From contig NZ_WQPN01000168.1 in NCBI RefSeq assembly GCF_018785315.1, positions 6,982 to 65,631 of the forward strand: a stretch of DNA of 58,650 nt, given 5' to 3'. Positions 52,843-58,650 of this stretch are shown piece by piece. Position 1 is the stretch's first letter. Each line of letters starts with the position of its first letter. The notes under the pieces were generated by a model that saw only the letters and a program-made list of their open reading frames with translations, was not told where the DNA came from and ran no database searches. The position numbers were made by a program, and so were the translations under genes. The DNA comes from Clostridium sp. MCC353. GTDB lineage: Bacteria > Bacillota > Clostridia > Lachnospirales > Lachnospiraceae.

Positions 52843-54495
52843 CTATCCCTTTTTATAGAAAACCAGGGCTTCATAGGGTTTTAAATCCAGCGCCATATCC
52901 GCCTGCCTCTTTCCATAATTGCCGAGAATACACTCATAGCCGCGATCCAGGCAGTCTGTTGCAAACCGGGTTTCCTTACCATAGAAATTGCAGATCACCA
53001 CCAGTGTTTCATCCTGCCATTTTCTCTTATATGCAAAAACGGTATCGTGTTCCGGCGCCAGCGGCTCGAAATCTCCATATGGAATCACATCGTAATGTTT
53101 TCTCATCTGAATTAATTCCCGGTAATAATGGAAAACCGAAGTCGTCTCCTCAATGGACCGGGCTGCATTGATCTCCGTGTAATTGCGGTTTACGCCGATC
53201 CAGGGAGTTCCTGATGTAAAACCGGCATTTGGGCTGTCATCCCACTGCATTGGGGTACGGCTGTTATCCCTGGAATGTACTCCTAAAATGGCATAGGCAT
53301 TCTGTTCGCTGATCCCTTTATCCTGCAGAATCCGGAAATGATTCAGGCTTTCCACATCCCTGTATTCATCAATCTTTGTAAATCCGGCATTAGTCATGCC
53401 CAGTTCTTCTCCCTGGTAGATATAAGGGGTCCCGCGCAGACAGTGGATTACGGTCGCAAGCATTTTAGCAGATTCATTTCTGAATTTACCTTCATCACCA
53501 AACCGGGAAACCACTCTGGGCTGATCGTGATTGCACCAGAAAACAGCGTTCCATGCATGGTGTTCCTGCATTTTCATCTGCCAGTTAAACAGCAGGCCTT
53601 TTAATTTCATAAAATCATAGGGAACCAGCACCCATTTTTCAATACCCATATAATCCACCTTCATATGGTGGAAATTAAATACCATGGAAAGCTCATTTGT
53701 TTCCTCTCCCGCATACTGAAAGCAGTGTTCCATGGAGGTGCTGTTCATCTCACCTACGGTGATAATCTCCGCATCCCTTCCAAAAGTCGCTTCATTCAGT
53801 TCCCGGATATACTCATGTACTCTGGGGCCGTCCGTATAGTATTTCCTGCCGTCGCCGGATTCATCATCCCGGTACTCCCCTTTGCTGATCAGGTTAATCA
53901 CGTCAAACCGCAGGCCTTTCACGCCTTTGTCCAGCCAGTAATTTACCACGTTCTGCAGTTCTTTCCGCACTTTAGGATTTTCCCAGTTCAGATCCGGCTG
54001 GCTCACATCAAAGAGATGGAGATAGTATAAATCCAGATCCTCTACATACTCCCATGCGCTGCCGCCAAATTTGCTGGTCCAGTTGGTGGGGGCGCTGCCG
54101 TCTGCCTTCCCCTTTTTGAAGATAAAATAATCCATATACCGGGGATCCCCCTTCAGCGCCTTTTGAAACCACTGATGCTCTGCGGAAACATGGTTAAATA
54201 CCATATCCATCATCAGCCGGATCCCCCGTTGTGCCGCCTGTTCACACAGCGCATCAAAATCTTCCATGGTGCCATACCGTTCATCGATCTTATAATAATC
54301 GGAAATATCATAACCATTATCCTTCTGAGGGGACCGGACAAACGGGGTCAGCCATATGTAATCAACTCCCAGTTTCTGAAGATAATCCAGCTTTGAAATT
54401 ACCCCTCTCAAATCTCCCAGCCCGTCTCCATCACTGTCACAAAATGATTTCGGATAGATCTGATAAACAACACTTCTTTTTAGTTCTTTTTTCAT
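52843..54495 (-). CDS. Oligo-1,6-glucosidase (GH13_31-like)
   Basis: A 550-residue GH13 alpha-glucosidase. Regions: DMVFNHVS (97-104), GLRFDVIN with nucleophile Asp198, GEMN with acid/base Glu249, and NHDQPRVV with the third carboxylate. QPDLNWENP is typical of the oligo-1,6-glucosidase group. The residue after the nucleophile is Val, the known marker for alpha-1,6 rather than alpha-1,4 specificity. ATG 54495 follows GCAGGG; an ATG six codons upstream has no site. It is last in an alpha-glucoside importer operon and hydrolyses isomaltose-type sugars in the cytosol. Confidence 0.93.
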   Translation of the reverse strand: MKKELKRSVVYQIYPKSFCDSDGDGLGDLRGVISKLDYLQKLGVDYIWLTPFVRSPQKDNGYDISDYYKIDERYGTMEDFDALCEQAAQRGIRLMMDMVFNHVSAEHQWFQKALKGDPRYMDYFIFKKGKADGSAPTNWTSKFGGSAWEYVEDLDLYYLHLFDVSQPDLNWENPKVRKELQNVVNYWLDKGVKGLRFDVINLISKGEYRDDESGDGRKYYTDGPRVHEYIRELNEATFGRDAEIITVGEMNSTSMEHCFQYAGEETNELSMVFNFHHMKVDYMGIEKWVLVPYDFMKLKGLLFNWQMKMQEHHAWNAVFWCNHDQPRVVSRFGDEGKFRNESAKMLATVIHCLRGTPYIYQGEELGMTNAGFTKIDEYRDVESLNHFRILQDKGISEQNAYAILGVHSRDNSRTPMQWDDSPNAGFTSGTPWIGVNRNYTEINAARSIEETTSVFHYYRELIQMRKHYDVIPYGDFEPLAPEHDTVFAYKRKWQDETLVVICNFYGKETRFATDCLDRGYECILGNYGKRQADMALDLKPYEALVFYKKG

Positions 54496-54531
54496 TTCCA
54501 GCCCTGCTTCCATTTTTGTTTCTCGTGCCTG

Positions 54532-55767
54532 TTATTTTGCTTCGCTTTTTGCTTTCGCTTCCGCGATCTGAGCCGCGTATTTATCAAGTGTAGTCTTTAC
54601 ATCTTTACCTTCGACGATCTCTTTTGCAGCATCGTTAATCGCCTGCTGTGCCTCCGACCAGTATGGTACATTGGGAAGAGGCTGTGCTGCTGCCAAAGCT
54701 TCCAGGGTCGCTTCAAAATATGGTTTCTGCCACTCTTCCGCCTCTCCGTATGCATCGCTGCGGAAAGATGCCCATCCATTTTCACGCATCAATGTTTCCT
54801 GAACCTCTTTGCTCTCCAAATACTGGATAAATTTCACAGCCAGTTCTTTATTCGGGGAACCTGCCGGAATTCCCAGCATCTCGCCGCCTAAGGTCTTCAC
54901 CAGACCTTTTGGTCCCTCAAATCCCGCATACGCCTTGATCTCTTTTTTACCGCCGTCTTTTACAATGATATTGGCGCCAAAGGGCCAGTTTGGAGCATAA
55001 TAAACCTCATCTTTCGCAAGAAAACCATTGGTGCTGCTGAAGCTGGCTTTTATGGTATTCTCCGACAGTTCCGGCCACAGTTTCTGTAAATATGTAAATG
55101 CTTCAATGGAGCCTTCATCATTTAATACCAGGGGATCGCCGCCTGCGGAACGGATGAACTCGGCCAGTTCAATCACATCGCCGCTCATTTTAATCTTTAA
55201 CGCCACACGGCCGATTCCTTCTTTTTCTTTTAAAACTTTCGCAGTTTCATATAATTCATCCCAGTTGGCAGGAACTTTCAGACCGTATTCATTGAATTTG
55301 TTCTCATTATAGTAGTTGATTTCCGCATTCGGCCGGTAGGGCATAAAATATGTCCTGCCGTCAAACTGCCCCGCTTCTGCAAGGTTTCCAATGCTTTCAG
55401 CAGGAATCAGATCCACATATTCGGACAGGTCTTCAACCAGGCCATTGTATACAAGGCTTGACAGGTTGTTGGCGTCCTGGGCAATCAAATCGATCTCCAC
55501 CTTGCCGGAACCCTGCATGGCCTGCAGTTTTTTAACCACATCGCTGGCCTCTACCTGAACGGCCTCTACTTTCACATTATTGGCCTTTTCGAATTCAGGA
55601 ATTACGGATTTGCGCATAACCGCCCACTCTTCTTCGCTGAGGGCCATGGTTACGCGGAGGGTTGACGGGTCATTTTTTGCCTTGGAACCGCATCCTGTGA
55701 GAAGGCCTGCTGCCAGCATTGATACAGCTAAGCCTGCTGCTGCTAATTTCATTGATGATTTTTTCAT
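54532..55767 (-). CDS. Alpha-glucoside ABC importer, binding lipoprotein
   Basis: A 411-residue solute-binding lipoprotein: signal with lipobox LTGC, then a MalE-type binding fold (LRVTMALSEEEWAVM, PYRPNAEINYYNENKFNEYGL, FIQYLESKEVQETLMRENGWAS). AAGGAGAG precedes ATG. It follows the second permease after an unusual 183-bp gap holding a 43-bp tandem hairpin array, and precedes the alpha-glucosidase gene by 36 bp. The gap may protect the downstream mRNA so that binding protein is made in excess (inference). Confidence 0.92.
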   Translation of the reverse strand: MKKSSMKLAAAGLAVSMLAAGLLTGCGSKAKNDPSTLRVTMALSEEEWAVMRKSVIPEFEKANNVKVEAVQVEASDVVKKLQAMQGSGKVEIDLIAQDANNLSSLVYNGLVEDLSEYVDLIPAESIGNLAEAGQFDGRTYFMPYRPNAEINYYNENKFNEYGLKVPANWDELYETAKVLKEKEGIGRVALKIKMSGDVIELAEFIRSAGGDPLVLNDEGSIEAFTYLQKLWPELSENTIKASFSSTNGFLAKDEVYYAPNWPFGANIIVKDGGKKEIKAYAGFEGPKGLVKTLGGEMLGIPAGSPNKELAVKFIQYLESKEVQETLMRENGWASFRSDAYGEAEEWQKPYFEATLEALAAAQPLPNVPYWSEAQQAINDAAKEIVEGKDVKTTLDKYAAQIAEAKAKSEAK

Positions 55768-55806
55768 TGTTTTATCTCTCCTTGTTATACTTTTTTAAAC
55801 TAAAGG

Positions 55807-55929
55807 GTGAAGGCATTTTTGAAAATGCCTTGAGGGTTTAATGTAAAGCGTGAAGGCTTTTCTGAAAATGCCTTGAGGGTTTAATGTAAAGCGTGAAGGC
55901 TTTTTCGAAAATGCCTTGAGGGTTGATGT
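55807..55929 (-). repeat. 43-bp tandem hairpin array, about 2.9 units
   Basis: Three head-to-tail units of 43 bp begin at 55807, 55850 and 55893. Each contains a palindrome of the type AAGGCATTTT/AAAATGCCTT and a linker GAGGGTTTAATGTAAAGC. Loops vary (TG, CTG or CG), the stems persist. It lies inside the operon, between permease and binding-protein genes; two more copies of the palindrome lie at 58.2 kb. Confidence 0.88.
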
Positions 55930-55950
55930 TTGTGGGTTGATGTTAACCGC

Positions 55951-56772
55951 TTACCCCTTCACCGCCCCCGACAAATAATCCGATTTCAAATATCTCTGTA
56001 AAATAAATGTGATAATAATAACCGGAATAGCCAATATCGTTGCATAGGCCGCCTGCTGGAAGAATCCGCCCCTCTGCACATAATAGTACACTCCTAAGGG
56101 CAGCGTCTTCGTAGTCAGGGACAAATACAATGCGTAAGTAAACTCATTCCAGGAATTCAGCCACACATACAGTCCGGATACCGCAATTCCCTGCACCGCT
56201 ACCGGAAAAATCACATAGAGCAGAGTCCTCATCTTGCTGGCCCCGTCGATCTGCGCAGCCTCCTCTAAATCCTTAGGTATCGCCGAAAATGTAGAAACCA
56301 GGATCCATGCCATAAATGGCAGCTGTCCGATCAAATGCGCCATAATCAGTCCCACATTGCTGTCTAAAAGATCCCATTTTAAAAACCGGATGGAAATCGG
56401 AAGCGCGATGCCCACTGTTGGAAACATCTTTGTAAAGAAAAGCGTCATAATATAGGTATATTTCACCTTTTTGTCCATTCTGGAAATCGAGTATGCAGCT
56501 GGTGCGACCAGCAGAACAGAGATAACCATGGTCGAAGTCGCTACGATCAGGCTCTTAAAAAACGGCCCCCAGATATTCCCCGATACCAGCACATTCTTCC
56601 AATGTTCCAGGGTGAACGTATGGGGAAGAAGCGTGGGATGCTGCGTCAGTATTTCCTCTGATGTACCGAAGGAGACTTTCACAATGATGTACAGGGGAAT
56701 CACCATGAAAAGACAAATAAGAAAGACAATAACCAAAAAACCAACTTTTTTTATCGCTTTATTCTGAGACAC
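55951..56772 (-). CDS. Alpha-glucoside ABC importer permease (MalG type)
   Basis: A 273-residue, six-helix permease with EEAAQIDGASKMRTLLYVIFPVAVQG, given as AAQIDGASKMRTLLYVIFP, the EAA loop that contacts the ATPase. It starts at GTG 56772 after GGGGGAAGGG and overlaps the preceding permease by 14 bp. No ATPase gene lies in the operon; a shared MsmK-type ATPase is expected. Its 3' end is followed by the tandem hairpin array. Confidence 0.92.
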   Translation of the reverse strand: MSQNKAIKKVGFLVIVFLICLFMVIPLYIIVKVSFGTSEEILTQHPTLLPHTFTLEHWKNVLVSGNIWGPFFKSLIVATSTMVISVLLVAPAAYSISRMDKKVKYTYIMTLFFTKMFPTVGIALPISIRFLKWDLLDSNVGLIMAHLIGQLPFMAWILVSTFSAIPKDLEEAAQIDGASKMRTLLYVIFPVAVQGIAVSGLYVWLNSWNEFTYALYLSLTTKTLPLGVYYYVQRGGFFQQAAYATILAIPVIIITFILQRYLKSDYLSGAVKG

Positions 56773-57619
56773 TGAACCCTTCCCCCTTATCTATAAACTT
56801 GATATATAAAAATGCAAATATCAAAATGATTGCCAAAAGAATCGTGGACGCCGCACCGGAGGCATGTATATTGTTCATGGAATATTCCTCATATGCATAG
56901 GTTGCCACAAACGGAATGGACTGCCCCACTAACACCTGGGGAAGTTCAAATATCCTGAATGCATCCACGGCCCGGAACAAAAGCGCCATGGTTACAGTGG
57001 GCTTCAGAAGGGGAAGTGTGATTTTCTTAAACGCATACCAGGCTGTTGCCCCGTCAATGCTTCCCGCTTCATATAAATCACCTGAAATGGATTCCAGCCC
57101 GGAAAGCAAAAGCAGAATCATGGTTGGCAGCACCTTCCAGGTGTCAGCCAGTATCACAACCAGCAGCCCCCTTATCCCCCCGCTGGTCCAGTCTATCGGC
57201 GTCGTTATGAGGCCAAGCCGGAACAGCACTTCATTTAAATATCCCGATGAACCAAATATGTACAAAGCGATTACACCGGATACCAGTGTCGGAATTCCCA
57301 TGGGCATCAGCACCAGCGCCCTTACAATTCCTTTTCCTTTAAATGCGGTTTTCAGCACCATCGCAATCCCCAGCCCTAAAACCAATTGGAAACAAAGACT
57401 TACGAGAGCCGTAAATATGGTGTTGGTTATGGATTTAATAAAATTAGGCCTGCCAAACAGATATTTATAATTATCCAGTGTAAATGTTCCCGTCGTACTG
57501 TCCTGAAATCCCATAGCAATGGACTGAAAAATCGGCGCTATGGTAAATCCAAGAATATACAAACTCATGGGAAGTACCAATACGATCTCAAACCAGTACT
57601 TCTTTAAAAAACCCTTCAT
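56759..57619 (-). CDS. Alpha-glucoside ABC importer permease (MalF type)
   Basis: A 286-residue, six-helix permease with EAGSIDGATAWYAFKKITLPLLKP, given as AGSIDGATAWYAFKKITLP, the EAA loop. ATG 57619 follows AAAGGGGGA; the frame extends 15 codons earlier without a site. It is first in the operon (permease, permease, binding lipoprotein, glucosidase), unlike the usual order where the binding protein leads. Transcription starts at a promoter with a palindromic operator about 80 bp upstream. Confidence 0.92.
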   Translation of the reverse strand: MKGFLKKYWFEIVLVLPMSLYILGFTIAPIFQSIAMGFQDSTTGTFTLDNYKYLFGRPNFIKSITNTIFTALVSLCFQLVLGLGIAMVLKTAFKGKGIVRALVLMPMGIPTLVSGVIALYIFGSSGYLNEVLFRLGLITTPIDWTSGGIRGLLVVILADTWKVLPTMILLLLSGLESISGDLYEAGSIDGATAWYAFKKITLPLLKPTVTMALLFRAVDAFRIFELPQVLVGQSIPFVATYAYEEYSMNNIHASGAASTILLAIILIFAFLYIKFIDKGEGFSVSE

Positions 57620-57684
57620 TGCGAATCCCCCTTTTCTCATTACATACATCTGCGTTTTATTCAAATCTTATATGTAAACTTATC

Positions 57685-57721
57685 TTGTTTAAACAATATC
57701 ATATACGTATATGTTTGTCAA
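57685..57721 (-). promoter_or_regulatory. Alpha-glucoside operon promoter with operators
   Basis: On the minus strand TTGACA (57721-57716), 17-bp spacer, TATTGT (57698-57693). The spacer contains the perfect palindrome CATATACGTATATG (57700-57713); TTGTTTAAACAA (57685-57696), a second palindrome, overlaps the -10. A LacI- or GntR-type repressor would fit, but none is encoded nearby. Confidence 0.78.
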
Positions 57722-57838
57722 TACCTTTTTTATCTTATATTTCATTTCAGCCGCCTTCTGTTCCGTCGGGCAGTTTTTATGCTCTTACGCTTAGTTTTAA
57801 TTAATTTCTAAACTTGGGATTTAGGTGAGAAAGATACG

Positions 57839-58188
57839 CAGAAAAGCGGGACGAGGGGGCGGAGGCCGGGCCGGGGCTTGAAACCTGTGGGGTGGGCTGT
57901 GCTCTGACGGCGCGGGAACTCGGCTTCCAACCGTAAGTGGAACTAAAGCCCGCAGGCATCAAAAAAGACGGTCCGATGCCCATTCACGGTGAACCCTTTA
58001 TGGTGGTTCACCGTTCAGTGGGCATCTCAGAAACTGATTCGGTTTTCAGTTTCTGCCCGTCTTTTTTGATGCCTGCAGACTAAGTTCCACTAACGGTTTC
58101 CAGACGACTTCCCGCGCCGTCAGAGCACAGCCCACCCCACAGGTTTCAAGCCCCGGCCCGGCCTCCGCCCCCTCGTCCCGTTTTTCTG
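57839..58188 (-). repeat. Long inverted repeat family 1, copy C (full length, reverse)
   Basis: Arms 57839-57971 and about 58058-58188 pair over about 130 bp, 350 bp in all, as in copy B. The core is the reverse complement of those in A and B: hairpins GATGCCCA/TGGGCATC and CAGAAACTGA/TCGGTTTTCAG-type. The tail shared with copy B lies here at 57809-57838. It occupies the upstream side of the alpha-glucoside operon. The wider gap 57722-58650 has no gene; it is made of this element, hairpins, the leader and the family 2 half-element. Confidence 0.88.
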
Positions 58189-58230
58189 CTGGTTTTCGCT
58201 GGCTAAAGTAATTAAAAGCAAATTTTACAT

Positions 58231-58327
58231 AAAGGGTGAAGGTATTTTCGAAAATGCCTTCGCCCTTTAGTGTAAAGTCCCACACCATTTAACATCAACC
58301 CTGAAGGCATTTTCAAAAATGCCTTGA
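58231..58327 (+). repeat. Two GAAGGCATTTT-type hairpins
   Basis: 58231-58268: AAAGGGTGAAGG...CCTTCGCCCTTT around TATTTTCGAAAAT. 58302-58327: TGAAGGCATTTT/AAAATGCCTTGA. They are the same palindrome as in the array at 55807-55929, here with a partly inverted linker (AACATCAACCC against GGGTTGATGTT). The second one leads into leader copy 2. Confidence 0.82.
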
Positions 58328-58479
58328 CCTTTTACTGTTAATCCCCACGTCAGTTACTTGAAATGTCTATACCATACTCTGCACTAAATATCAAACATTG
58401 TCTCAATCAATCGCTTCTCTGCCCTTTCTTTTTCACTTCTCCAAATCTTTATTTTCATTTATTCGTGGCAGTACACAGC
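58321..58479 (+). repeat. Leader repeat, copy 2
   Basis: Matches window positions 2-160 at about 85 percent by eye in the same orientation, 58.3 kb away. It ends with CAGTACACAGC and runs into the family 2 half-element, whereas copy 1 runs into a family 1 element. Confidence 0.85.
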
Positions 58480-58497
58480 TGGGGATCCAGGGAATGT

Positions 58498-58650
58498 GAG
58501 GCCCGAAACCGTTCAGGCGGATGGAGAGGGGACACCGGATGAGCGGTTGGATCCTCAGGAGGGCGGGGCACGGTTTGCGGTTCCAGCGATTTGTGGAGGC
58601 CGTCGGCAGCTCTTAGGCTGAAAAAAGGGAAATGAAGGGGAAATCGCTGA
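58498..58650 (+). repeat. Long inverted repeat family 2, copy E (left half)
   Basis: Its last 65 bases align with the left arm of copy D (GCGATTTGTGGAGGCC, GCAGCTCTTAGGCTG, AAATGAAGGGGAAA against ACGATTTTTGCAGGCC, ACAACTCTTAGACTGG, AAATAAAGGGGAAA). The outer part has diverged. The window ends at the expected tip, so the right arm cannot be seen. Confidence 0.7.

Noticed and set aside
55807-55929. CRISPR array
   Set aside because: The whole 43-bp unit repeats without unique spacers, there are only about three units and no cas gene is near.

Overview
The window looks like chromosomal DNA of a gut-type Clostridia, most likely a Lachnospiraceae relative (inference). The reasons are mid-range GC with strong AGGAGG-type ribosome sites, YesM/YesN-type two-component systems beside sugar ABC importers, a BlaI/M56 pair, adjacent MATE pumps and many small transcription units. 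I see no phage, transposase, integrase, rRNA or CRISPR array.

Layout. About 0-9.2 kb: a minus-strand operon for a ribose/galactose-type ABC importer, an MtaA/MtbA-like methyltransferase and a YesM/YesN pair, followed by a CBM9-like protein and an alkyltransferase-like DNA repair protein. 9.3-13.2 kb: a DNA repair operon of an EndoQ-like PHP nuclease fused to a UvrD helicase, then endonuclease III. 13.5-17.9 kb: a small membrane protein, then a GntR regulator, purine permease and adenine deaminase. 17.9-19.9 kb: an M56 sensor peptidase with its BlaI repressor, behind a striking 54-bp palindromic promoter/operator. 20.2-21.8 kb: dapA with a GntR/FCD regulator. 22.4-25.7 kb: a TetR gene and two convergent MATE pumps. 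25.8-29.9 kb: a Cys-cluster protein, tRNA-Met, a large zinc-ribbon protein with a nuclease-like core, a Cys-rich DUF3795-like protein and a broken flavin reductase gene. 30.4-34.7 kb: an SLC13-type transporter, an FAD oxidoreductase and a LysR regulator. 34.9-36.2 kb: a lipoprotein, a small Cys protein and tRNA-Glu. 36.2-46.0 kb: an oligosaccharide ABC importer, a giant GH106-like glycosidase and a second YesM/YesN pair. 46.1-52.4 kb: a transglutaminase-like protein, amidohydrolase, MFS transporter, TetR, GNAT and ferredoxin-type aldo/keto reductase. 52.8-57.6 kb: an alpha-1,6-glucosidase with its own ABC importer.

The feature ordinary genes do not explain is a set of intergenic repeats. Three copies of one element of about 350 bp (two full length) fold into a very long stem whose tip carries two conserved hairpins. 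Their arm sequences differ between copies but remain paired, and all keep the same GGA/GGA internal loop. A second family with the same Y-shaped plan but other sequence occurs at 22 kb and is cut by the right window edge. A leader of about 160 bp, found at both ends of the window, precedes a family 1 element on the left and a family 2 element on the right. Short GAAGGCATTTT-type hairpins occur nearby and as a 43-bp tandem array inside the alpha-glucoside operon. I recognise none of these as a named RNA or element family, and they are the best candidate here for something undescribed.

Metabolically the window is a carbohydrate-scavenging and salvage region: three ABC sugar systems (two under dedicated YesMN sensors), adenine salvage, and several uptake-plus-enzyme cassettes each with a local regulator.
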